NCBI GenBank assembly: GCA_036501845.1
Contig: DASXZO010000060.1
Coordinates: 1-5,138 of the forward strand
Direction: 5' to 3'
DNA length: 5,138 nt
Origin: JBBREP01 sp036501845
Lineage (GTDB): Bacteria; Actinomycetota; Acidimicrobiia; IMCC26256; PALSA-610
Positions within the stretch are counted from its first letter, which is position 1. Each line of letters begins with the position of its first letter. Below the pieces are notes generated by a model. It searched no databases. It was not told where the DNA came from and saw only the letters and a program-made list of their open reading frames with translations. Positions 1 through 4,927 of this stretch are shown piece by piece. Both the position numbers and the translations under genes were made by a program.

Positions 1-585
1 ACGCGGCGGACGGATCATCGCGTCGGGAACCGGGTTCGGATCGGCGTAACCCCGAAGCAGCTGCATCTGCGCGCGCACGCCGATACGTGCACTCGGGTAG
101 CGATGGCCGGAGTGGCACGAGTCGCACGCGCCGATGCCGGCGAAGTTGTTGTCGGGCGGATGCACTTGGCCCCGATCGGGGAACGAGAAGTCGCCGGTCT
201 CGATGATCGACTGCGCCCACGCGATGTCGGCGCGCACTCCGAGCGCCGCGCCCTCCTGCAGGTAGATCGCCGCGAGCTGCTCGATCGGCACACTGGCGCG
301 TGGGTGGCCGATCGAGTTGGCGTAGGCCGCCATCTCGGCCGGCGTCAGCCGGGTGGGGCCGAGCAACGACACGGGGTCGTGGCCGTAGCCGGGCACGGTC
401 GCGGGGTTGGCGGGCGGCGGCACCTGGTCGTTCGGCGGTGCCGCCTGCTGCAGTGCGCCGGAACCCCCAGCGAGCGCCGCCCCGACGAGCAGCACAGCCA
501 CCGAGAGCCAGGCGACGACGGCGGGGCGGGACACCGTGGTCCGGGACCTTCTCGTCCCGAACCGGCGATGTCCGCGTCGATGCAT
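1..585 (-). CDS. Glucosaminidase-domain cell-wall hydrolase, 3' end off window (partial)
   Basis: An open minus-strand frame runs without a stop to the window edge, giving 195 residues from the ATG at 585. It begins with a basic, Arg-rich N-terminus. A hydrophobic segment follows at about residues 22-42 (AVVAWLSVAVLLVGAALAGG), a signal peptide or anchor, and then a Pro/Ala-rich linker. From about residue 85 it resembles the glucosaminidase (endo-beta-N-acetylglucosaminidase, GH73-like) domain: LTPAEMAAYANSIG, then AWAQSIIETGDFSF with the likely catalytic Glu at 129, then NNFAGIGACDSCHSG and a run ending RAQMQLLRGYADPNPVP. Such enzymes cut the glycan strands of peptidoglycan outside the membrane. 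The start is uncertain. An in-frame ATG at 639 and a GTG at 534 are alternatives, and none has a good ribosome site at normal spacing; the GTG would give the most typical signal-peptide length. The gene is divergent from the esterase. The CxxCH at residues 154-158 is read as part of this domain, not as a haem c site. Confidence 0.82.
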   Translation of the reverse strand, partial: MHRRGHRRFGTRRSRTTVSRPAVVAWLSVAVLLVGAALAGGSGALQQAAPPNDQVPPPANPATVPGYGHDPVSLLGPTRLTPAEMAAYANSIGHPRASVPIEQLAAIYLQEGAALGVRADIAWAQSIIETGDFSFPDRGQVHPPDNNFAGIGACDSCHSGHRYPSARIGVRAQMQLLRGYADPNPVPDAMIRPPR

Positions 586-632
586 GCGGAGTGTGTCGGC
601 ACCCCGCGCCCGGCGAGTTGAGCGCTCTACGC

Positions 633-638
633 TTGACA
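633..638 (+). promoter_or_regulatory. Possible -35 box (TTGACA) for the carboxylesterase
   Basis: A perfect TTGACA lies 43 bases upstream of the esterase ATG, in the divergent gap. The sequence 17 bases further on (AGGGAT, 656-661) is a poor -10 match. The hexamer may therefore be chance or may belong to a promoter with a weak -10. The intergenic stretch from 586 to 680 holds nothing else I recognise. Confidence 0.25.
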
Positions 639-668
639 TTTCGGACACACCAATGAGGGATCGGACCC

Positions 669-674
669 GGAGGT
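669..674 (+). promoter_or_regulatory. Shine-Dalgarno site (GGAGGT) for the carboxylesterase
   Basis: GGAGGT lies 6 bases before the ATG at 681, ideal spacing. It settles the esterase start. It is the only strong ribosome site in the window, since the other starts have weak or no Shine-Dalgarno sequence. Confidence 0.85.
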
Positions 675-680
675 CGGCAG

Positions 681-2168
681 ATGGCTGTGGTGGAGACGAG
701 GAGCGGCAGCGTCGAGGGCGTCGAAGGCGCCTGCCTGTCGTTCAAGGGCATCCCGTACGCCGCACCGCCCGTGGGCGCACGCCGCTGGCTCCCACCGGTG
801 CGCGAGGAGTCGTGGACCGGCGTGCGCGACGCGTCGCAGTTCGGTGACGACGAAGCGCAGAACCAGATGATCCTCGAACAGGTGATGGGCTCCGACTCGC
901 GCCCCAAGAGCGAGGACGCGCTCTCGCTGAACGTGTGGACACCGGGCGTCGCAGGGCAACGACCCGTGATGGTCTGGATCCACGGCGGCGCGTTCCAGTT
1001 CGGTGCCGGTTCCACGCCCTGGTACGACGGCACGAAGTTCGCGGTGAACGGCGATGTCGTGCTGGTGACGATCAACTACCGGCTCGGGCCGCTCGGCTTC
1101 ATGTATCTCGCCGAGTGCTGCAACGACCCCGAGCTCGCATCGAGCGGCAACCTCGGATTGCTCGACCAGGTGGCCGCGCTCGAGTGGGTGCAGGAATGCA
1201 TCGGCGCCTTCGGCGGCGACCCCGCCAACGTCACGATCTTCGGCGAGTCGGCCGGCGCCGGCAGCGTCGCGACGTTGATGGGCATGCCCGCGGCGCGGCC
1301 CGGCAAGCTGTTCCACAAGGTGATCGCCGAGAGTGGCGCGGCATCGTGGAGCCTCTCGCGCGAGCAGGCCACCGATCGGGCGCGGCGCGTCGCCGAGGCG
1401 ATCGGCATCGACGCGAGCGACATCGCGGCTTGGCGCGCCGCGACGGTGGAGCAGTTGCTCACCGCGTCGACCGCACTTGGCATGGAGACCGGCGGCGACG
1501 GCCTCCCGTTCGCGCCGGTCGACGACGGCGTCGTGCTGCCGGTTCCCGCGCTCGATGCCATCCGCGGTGGCTCGGCCGAAGGCGTCACGCTGCTCACCGG
1601 CACGAACCTCGATGAGTTCACCCTGTTCAACATGATGGACCCATCGCTCGCATCCATCGACGACGACGGCATCGCGAAGCGCGTCGAGCGGCAGTACAGG
1701 CGCGACGGCCAAGCAGTTGTCGCGGCCTACCGCGCACACCGTCCCGACGCGAGCTCCGCCGACGTCTGGACGGCGATCGCCACCGACACGGCGTTCCGCA
1801 TGCCGATGGTCGCGCACCTCGAAGCGCAGCACGCGCACGCCGAGGTGTTCAGCTACTTGTTCAGCTGGCCGACGCCCGCGTTCGGGGGCGCGCTCCGCTC
1901 CTGCCATGCGGTGGAGATCCCGTTCGTGTTCGACAACCTGGATCAACCGGGCGTGTCGATGTTCCTCGGTGCTGCACCGCCGCAGCGTGAGATCGCCGAC
2001 CCGCTGCACCAAGCCTGGCTCGCGTTCGCACGCAGCGGCAAGCCCGCACACGAAACGATCCCCGCATGGGAGGCCTACGACCTCGATCGGCGCGCCACGA
2101 TGCACATCGATCTGGCGTGGGAACTCGAGGACGACCCCTACGGCGCCGAACGCCGCATCTGGAGCTAG
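681..2168 (+). CDS. Type-B carboxylesterase (para-nitrobenzyl-esterase-like)
   Basis: A complete 495-residue protein of the carboxylesterase type B (alpha/beta hydrolase) family, of typical length for bacterial members. These enzymes hydrolyse carboxylic esters; the natural substrate cannot be told from sequence. Near the N-terminus is the family signature FKGIPYAAPPVG. The oxyanion-hole motif is HGGAF at residues 101-105. The nucleophile elbow is FGESAG, with Ser190. The acid is Glu312 in GTNLDEFTLF, and the catalytic His is His409 in SCHAVEIPFVFDN. The triad is thus complete and spaced as in para-nitrobenzyl esterases. There is no signal peptide or membrane segment, so it is probably cytoplasmic. 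The ATG at 681 has a GGAGGT ribosome site 6 bases upstream. The gene stands alone: divergent from the cell-wall hydrolase and tail to tail with the YceH-like gene. A long antisense frame opposite it is a GC-bias shadow. Confidence 0.95.
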   Translation: MAVVETRSGSVEGVEGACLSFKGIPYAAPPVGARRWLPPVREESWTGVRDASQFGDDEAQNQMILEQVMGSDSRPKSEDALSLNVWTPGVAGQRPVMVWIHGGAFQFGAGSTPWYDGTKFAVNGDVVLVTINYRLGPLGFMYLAECCNDPELASSGNLGLLDQVAALEWVQECIGAFGGDPANVTIFGESAGAGSVATLMGMPAARPGKLFHKVIAESGAASWSLSREQATDRARRVAEAIGIDASDIAAWRAATVEQLLTASTALGMETGGDGLPFAPVDDGVVLPVPALDAIRGGSAEGVTLLTGTNLDEFTLFNMMDPSLASIDDDGIAKRVERQYRRDGQAVVAAYRAHRPDASSADVWTAIATDTAFRMPMVAHLEAQHAHAEVFSYLFSWPTPAFGGALRSCHAVEIPFVFDNLDQPGVSMFLGAAPPQREIADPLHQAWLAFARSGKPAHETIPAWEAYDLDRRATMHIDLAWELEDDPYGAERRIWS

Positions 2169-2178
2169 CCGGCGCTAG
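2165..2178. repeat. Small inverted repeat spanning both convergent stop codons
   Basis: CTAGC-CGGC-GCTAG forms a 5-bp stem with a 4-base loop. One arm holds the TAG stop of the esterase and the other the TAG stop (minus strand) of the YceH-like gene. No T-run follows on either side, so it is at best a weak bidirectional terminator. It may simply result from two TAG stops facing each other. Confidence 0.35.
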
Positions 2179-2681
2179 TCGCCGAATAGGTGCATCCAGC
2201 GCGTCTCGCGTTGACCGGGGCGCCGATCGAGCTCGCGCACGATCCCGCGCGTCGCGAGATCACCGAGCGCGGTCTGCACTTCGCCCACCGCGGCGAACGG
2301 GTGCATCCGATCGCCGCGCGACTTCAACTCGCCCGGGGTCTGCGGACCGCGCAGGAGCAACGTGCACACCACCGCTTGCTCGCCGCCGCTGAGTTCGAGC
2401 ACATCGGGCAGCAGATGGCGGAACTTGATCGCCCGCTCCCCTGCCGCCTTGCTGCGCCCGACGAGCGCGAGGTTGCGCAGACCGTCGAGTGTTTCCTGCA
2501 CCGTGCGTTCGTCGTACGTGACCACCGGATCGCGGTTCGTCGTCTGATTGCACGCCACCCGCACCGAGTTGAGCGACAGCGGATATGTGTCGGGCGTGGT
2601 CACCGACTTCTCGATCAGGCAGCCGAGCACCCGCGCCTGTTCGGGGGTGAGCCGCAGAGTGTTGATCGCGGGTTCGGCCAT
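2175..2681 (-). CDS. YceH family protein (DUF480 / UPF0502)
   Basis: A complete 168-residue protein. It carries the hallmark stretches of the DUF480/YceH family: RVLGCLIEKSVTTPDTYPLS at residues 17-36, LNSVRVACNQTTNRDPV at 37-53, the block RHLLPDVLELSGGEQAVVCT at 88-107 and the C-terminal RETRWMHLF. The family folds as two winged-helix units, so DNA or nucleic-acid binding is plausible, but its cellular role is not established. Compared with the enterobacterial member of about 215 residues, this one ends soon after the second winged helix and lacks the extra C-terminal part. The ATG at 2681 has no clear Shine-Dalgarno, but a TACGGT hexamer ends 6 bases upstream, which would suit a leaderless transcript. 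It is divergent from the histidine-phosphatase gene, with only 26 bases between starts. Confidence 0.92.
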   Translation of the reverse strand: MAEPAINTLRLTPEQARVLGCLIEKSVTTPDTYPLSLNSVRVACNQTTNRDPVVTYDERTVQETLDGLRNLALVGRSKAAGERAIKFRHLLPDVLELSGGEQAVVCTLLLRGPQTPGELKSRGDRMHPFAAVGEVQTALGDLATRGIVRELDRRPGQRETRWMHLFGD

Positions 2682-2687
2682 GGCCGC

Positions 2688-2693
2688 ACCGTA
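2688..2693 (-). promoter_or_regulatory. Possible -10 (TACGGT) for a leaderless YceH-family transcript
   Basis: On the minus strand TACGGT (pattern TANNNT) lies 6 bases before the ATG at 2681. This would place the transcription start at or beside the A of the start codon. Leaderless genes of this layout are common in actinobacteria. The -35 region would fall in or beside the divergent gene. The call rests on a short match only. Confidence 0.35.
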
Positions 2694-2697
2694 GTTT
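2692..2697 (+). promoter_or_regulatory. Possible -10 (TAGTTT) for the histidine-phosphatase gene
   Basis: TAGTTT lies 10 bases before the ATG at 2708 and shares its first two bases with the opposing TACGGT. Transcription would start only a few bases before the start codon or at it. An AGGG at 2699-2702 could act as a weak ribosome site if there is a short leader. Confidence 0.3.
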
Positions 2698-2707
2698 CAG
2701 GGCCTTC

Positions 2708-3367
2708 ATGACACCGCCCGAGGGATTCCGACAACACAAGTTCACGCCTCCGCCTGGAGCCACCACCGTCCTGCTCGTACGGCACGGCGAGTCGGCCCCG
2801 GCAATCCCCGACGAGCCGTTCCCGCTGGTCGACGGCCACGGCGACCCGCCGCTGCATCCTGAAGGCCACGCCCAGGCCGCGAGAGTGGCGGCTCGTCTCG
2901 CCGACGAGGCGATCGACGCGATCTACGTGACCACGCTGCAGCGCACCCACCAGACCGCGGCTCCGCTCGCCGCCGCGCTCGGCATCACACCGATCGTCGA
3001 GCCCGACCTGCGCGAGGTGTTCCTCGGCGAATGGGAAGGCGGGTTACTGCGCGCCAAGGCCGCGGCGGCCGACCCGCTGTTCGCGCGCATCCTCAACGAA
3101 GAACGCTGGGACGTGATCCCCGGCGCCGAGCCCGCCGAAGCCTTCGAGGCGCGCGTCGTCGACGGCTTGCGCCGTGTCGTGGCCGCGCATCCCGACGGCG
3201 TTGTCGTCGCAGTGGTGCACGGCGGAGTGATCGGCCAACTCCTCGCCACCGCAACCGGTTCACGACCATTCGCGTTCCAGGGCGCCGACAACGGCTCGAT
3301 CAGTGAGCTCGTCGTCGACGGCGACCGCCTCGTCGTCCGCCGCTACAACGATTGTGCCCACCTCTAA
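2708..3367 (+). CDS. Histidine phosphatase family protein (phosphoglycerate mutase-like)
   Basis: A complete 219-residue protein of the histidine phosphatase (branch 1) superfamily. The phosphate pocket is visible: LLVRHGES with Arg25 and His26 (the phosphorylated His), Arg79 in TTLQRTHQTA, Glu103 in LREVFLGEWEGG (likely proton donor) and His171 in VVHGGVIG. These residues support active phosphohydrolase or mutase chemistry, with the substrate unknown. The middle part around VIPGAEPAEAFEARV fits broad-specificity phosphatases better than a glycolytic mutase, since the usual mutase insertions are not seen. It has no signal peptide or membrane segment, so it is probably cytoplasmic. It is divergent from the YceH-family gene and convergent with the poly-gamma-glutamate hydrolase-family gene. 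The ATG at 2708 starts about 24 residues before the RHG motif; those residues are Pro-rich and may be a short flexible tail. Confidence 0.94.
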   Translation: MTPPEGFRQHKFTPPPGATTVLLVRHGESAPAIPDEPFPLVDGHGDPPLHPEGHAQAARVAARLADEAIDAIYVTTLQRTHQTAAPLAAALGITPIVEPDLREVFLGEWEGGLLRAKAAAADPLFARILNEERWDVIPGAEPAEAFEARVVDGLRRVVAAHPDGVVVAVVHGGVIGQLLATATGSRPFAFQGADNGSISELVVDGDRLVVRRYNDCAHL

Positions 3368-3370
3368 TTC

Positions 3371-3399
3371 CTCCAGTTCAATCGCGGTACCGACAGCTC
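3371..3399 (+). repeat. Dispersed repeat, copy A (CGGTACCG core)
   Basis: A 29-base unit starting CTCCAGTTCAATCG and ending CGGTACCGACAGCTC, just after the histidine-phosphatase stop. It matches copy B with one mismatch (A at 3393 against G at 3432). Its last 18 bases, TCGCGGTACCGACAGCTC, are exactly the reverse complement of 4891-4908. The core CGGTACCG is an 8-base palindrome. Just inside the 3' edge, GACA-GCTCG-TGTC (3392-3404) can form a small hairpin. Confidence 0.85.
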
Positions 3400-3409
3400 G
3401 TGTCATTTG

Positions 3410-3438
3410 CTCCAGTTCAATCGCGGTACCGGCAGCTC
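3410..3438 (+). repeat. Dispersed repeat, copy B (direct repeat of copy A)
   Basis: The second 29-base copy, 39 bases downstream of copy A with a 10-base spacer (GTGTCATTTG). One base differs. A 10-base spacer and two units are not a CRISPR array. A 9-base block CGCTTGCCG at 3445-3453, just beyond it, recurs in inverted form at 4871-4879 beside copy C, so the relationship reaches past the 29-base unit. Confidence 0.85.
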
Positions 3439-3472
3439 CTTCGTCGCTTGCCGGTCCCACTCGTTCACCGTC

Positions 3473-3535
3473 GCGGCGAGCTCACTCCGCGGCTCAGTCG
3501 CTCGTGCCTCGCTCCTGCGCGGCTCCGTTCGCCGC
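3473..3535. terminator. GC-rich inverted repeats in the convergent gap, possible terminator
   Basis: Two foldings are visible. A compact one is GCGGC-TCCGTTC-GCCGC at 3519-3535, a 5-bp stem starting 14 bases past the stop of the poly-gamma-glutamate hydrolase-family gene. A larger nested one pairs GCGGCGA (3473-3479) with TCGCCGC (3529-3535), and inside it CCGCG (3487-3491) with CGCGG (3518-3522). No T-run follows on either strand, so intrinsic termination is uncertain. The stretch between the arms is pyrimidine-rich on the plus strand with repeated GCTC units. It lies where transcripts from both sides should end. Confidence 0.35.
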
Positions 3536-3549
3536 CCGGGATCAAGTGG

Positions 3550-4176
3550 TCACAATGACCGAGCGAATGCACTCAGCGTCTCGACCAGGGTTTCGGTGAC
3601 GGGGACGAAGTTGTGGGCGTTGCGCGGGGTGTCGGTCCAGATTGGCGAGTTGCCGCGGATGCGCGGCGGGAGCTCGAGCTGCACACCGCCGGCGCGTGTG
3701 CGGTTCACCGGATTTGCCGCGTGCACACCGCGGTACTGCGGCGGTATTGCGTCGAGGTCGTCGACGAACGTGTAGTCCGGCAGGGCCGCGCGCAACGCCT
3801 CCGCGAGTGCCGTCGCGGCGACGCGGTCATGGCCACCGAGCACCACTGTGGTCCAGCGCTCGTCGCTGTCGAGCAGCCCGCCGTAGCCGTGGAGTGAAAT
3901 CGCAGTGGTGACGTGCGAGCAGAACGCATCGAGCTGCGGCGACGCGCCCGGGTCGAAGCATTGCGACGGCACGTGCCAGCGCAGCTCATCGGGCTGCACC
4001 ACCGCGTACAGCGACGCGCCGCTGCGGCGCGCCGCCTCCGACGCGATCTCGAACGTGGTCGCCTCCAAACCGCCGTGCAGGCTCAGGAACCCCACTCGCG
4101 CCGACCGCAGCTCGCAGTGCTCGACGACGCCTTCGCACTCGAGCAGCGCAGTGAGCGTCGGGGCCTCAGGTGTCAC
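3550..4176 (-). CDS. Poly-gamma-glutamate hydrolase family protein
   Basis: A 208-residue protein resembling the poly-gamma-glutamate hydrolase family, a zinc-dependent carboxypeptidase-like fold first known from phage enzymes that degrade poly-gamma-glutamate. The blocks in order are SLHGGLEATTFEIA (residues 32-45, His34 and Glu38 as likely zinc ligands), CFDPGASPQLDAF (73-85), SLHGYGG with His96 (third likely ligand), VVLGGHDRVA (111-120), NPVNR (155-159) and GGVQLELPPRIRG (163-175) with Glu168 a candidate general base. The His-to-Glu spacing is one residue shorter than the HGGGIE form I recall for phage members. No signal peptide is seen, so a role on extracellular polymer is not obvious; the substrate is unknown. 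The start is a GTG at 4176 without a Shine-Dalgarno but with TAGCCT 7 bases upstream. It lies 33 bases after the methyltransferase stop, in the same direction. Confidence 0.85.
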   Translation of the reverse strand: MTPEAPTLTALLECEGVVEHCELRSARVGFLSLHGGLEATTFEIASEAARRSGASLYAVVQPDELRWHVPSQCFDPGASPQLDAFCSHVTTAISLHGYGGLLDSDERWTTVVLGGHDRVAATALAEALRAALPDYTFVDDLDAIPPQYRGVHAANPVNRTRAGGVQLELPPRIRGNSPIWTDTPRNAHNFVPVTETLVETLSAFARSL

Positions 4177-4183
4177 CCCTGGG

Positions 4184-4189
4184 AGGCTA
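4184..4189 (-). promoter_or_regulatory. Possible -10 (TAGCCT) for a leaderless hydrolase transcript
   Basis: On the minus strand TAGCCT (TANNNT) is followed by 7 bases and then the GTG start at 4176. Transcription would begin at the G of the start codon. This would give the hydrolase its own transcript even though it follows the methyltransferase closely. The call rests on pattern only. Confidence 0.35.
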
Positions 4190-4209
4190 CGGCTCGAATC
4201 GCGCGTGCA

Positions 4210-4863
4210 CTACCGGGGCAGCAAGCGGACCCACTCGCCGAATTCGTCGATCACGGCGTCGAACGCAAGGCCGGCGTAGTTGGCGTAGCGAGCGAGCTCG
4301 TCGTCGTCGAGCACGTGCGCGTCGACGTGCTGATGCCACGTGTGATCGCCGAGCAGATACGTGACGTCACCCACCAAGCGGTCGTCGATGCACTCGACCC
4401 TCTCGAATCGAATCGTCACCGGCCCCACCTCGGCCTCACCGGGTTCGGCGTTGCGCGCCCAGTCGGGCGCGTAGCGCTGCACGATCACCGCGCCGTCGAG
4501 CTCGGCGTGACGCGCGCACGATGCGAGAAGCAGCGGCGGCCAGGTGTTCACGAGATACGAGGCGGCCACCACCGTGTCGAAGCGCCGCCGGAGGTCGAGC
4601 GCGAACACGTCGGCCTGCACGCGCTCGGCCCGCTCGTCGACATGGGCGAGCATCGCGGCCGATTCGTCGACGGCTACCACTGGGTGTCCGAGGTCGAGCA
4701 GACCGCGCGTGTAACGCCCCGCGCCACACGCAAGTTCGAGCACACTGTCGCCCTCGAGCATCTGGGTGTGGAGCATCTCCGGCACGTCGCGCGCCGGTAA
4801 CGCCGCAAAGACCGCTACCGGCGACCCGTCCGGCGCGACGCCGTCATTCGCGTTCGAACTCAT
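4210..4863 (-). CDS. Class I SAM-dependent methyltransferase
   Basis: A complete 217-residue protein with the Rossmann-type methyltransferase core. Motif I is VLELACGAGRYTRGL at residues 41-55 and binds the methionine part of SAM. The acidic residue at the end of strand 2 is Asp66 in VVAVDES, probably binding the ribose. QADVFALDL (83-91) fits the adenine-contacting region, and FDTVVAASYLVNTWPP (95-110) is the motif-IV-like stretch. The C-terminal third is poorly conserved and would shape the acceptor site; the acceptor (small molecule, lipid or protein) cannot be told. It has no membrane segment, so it is cytosolic. The ATG at 4863 has no clear Shine-Dalgarno. It lies between the acyl-CoA dehydrogenase, 61 bases upstream, and the poly-gamma-glutamate hydrolase-family gene, 33 bases downstream, all on the minus strand. 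Copy C of the dispersed repeat sits in its upstream gap. Confidence 0.9.
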   Translation of the reverse strand: MSSNANDGVAPDGSPVAVFAALPARDVPEMLHTQMLEGDSVLELACGAGRYTRGLLDLGHPVVAVDESAAMLAHVDERAERVQADVFALDLRRRFDTVVAASYLVNTWPPLLLASCARHAELDGAVIVQRYAPDWARNAEPGEAEVGPVTIRFERVECIDDRLVGDVTYLLGDHTWHQHVDAHVLDDDELARYANYAGLAFDAVIDEFGEWVRLLPR

Positions 4864-4875
4864 GCACGAGCGGCA

Positions 4876-4898
4876 AGCGGAGCGCTAGCGGAGCTGTC
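4876..4898 (+). repeat. Short 11-base tandem near-repeat before the methyltransferase
   Basis: AGCGGAGCGCT (4876-4886) is followed directly by AGCGGAGCTGT (4887-4897). The two share 7 leading bases. The second unit runs into copy C of the dispersed repeat. This may be a local duplication at the edge of that element. Confidence 0.5.
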
Positions 4899-4912
4899 GG
4901 TACCGCGACTGA
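4891..4912 (-). repeat. Dispersed repeat, copy C (inverted, partial)
   Basis: On the minus strand this reads as the 3' 22 bases of copy A with one mismatch. The last 18 bases, TCGCGGTACCGACAGCTC, are identical to 3382-3399. The CTCCAGT part of copies A and B is not present. It is inverted relative to A and B and lies in the 61-base gap between the acyl-CoA dehydrogenase and the methyltransferase. The neighbouring block CGGCAAGCG (4871-4879) also has an inverted partner at 3445-3453. Confidence 0.85.
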
Positions 4913-4921
4913 CGCGCAACA

Positions 4922-4927
4922 ATTTTA
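4922..4927 (-). promoter_or_regulatory. Possible -10 (TAAAAT) for the methyltransferase
   Basis: On the minus strand TAAAAT matches the TATAAT consensus at 5 of 6 positions. It sits in the only AT-rich patch nearby and overlaps the TAA stop of the acyl-CoA dehydrogenase. TTGCTC 15 bases upstream (4943-4948) is a weak -35. A start near 4915 would give the methyltransferase a leader of about 50 bases containing repeat copy C. Confidence 0.35.

Noticed and set aside
109..126. CxxCH (CDSCH) motif on the minus strand suggesting a cytochrome c
   Set aside because: It lies inside a recognisable glucosaminidase domain, in the stretch NNFAGIGACDSCHSG. There are no other cytochrome features such as a distal Met ligand region, and the catalytic IIETG motif fits the hydrolase.
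627..2105. 492-residue open frame antisense to the carboxylesterase
   Set aside because: A GC-bias shadow: its translation is rich in Arg, His and Val with no recognisable motif, while the plus strand encodes an intact catalytic triad with a strong ribosome site.
3373..3390. tRNA T-arm-like GTTCAATC inside the repeat
   Set aside because: The flanking bases do not pair as a T-stem, and no anticodon arm or acceptor stem is present at the right distance.
3371..3438. CRISPR array
   Set aside because: Only two 29-base units with a 10-base spacer, no further units, and no cas genes in the window.
3260..3460. Small repeat-containing peptides readable through the direct repeat (for example GTAIELE twice on the minus strand)
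   Set aside because: The 39-base period is a multiple of three, so every frame shows a peptide repeat. No frame has a supported start, and they overlap the real phosphatase 3' end.
3913..4800. 295-residue plus-strand open frame over the methyltransferase and hydrolase genes
   Set aside because: Low-complexity Arg/Val/His composition without motifs. It crosses two well-supported minus-strand genes.
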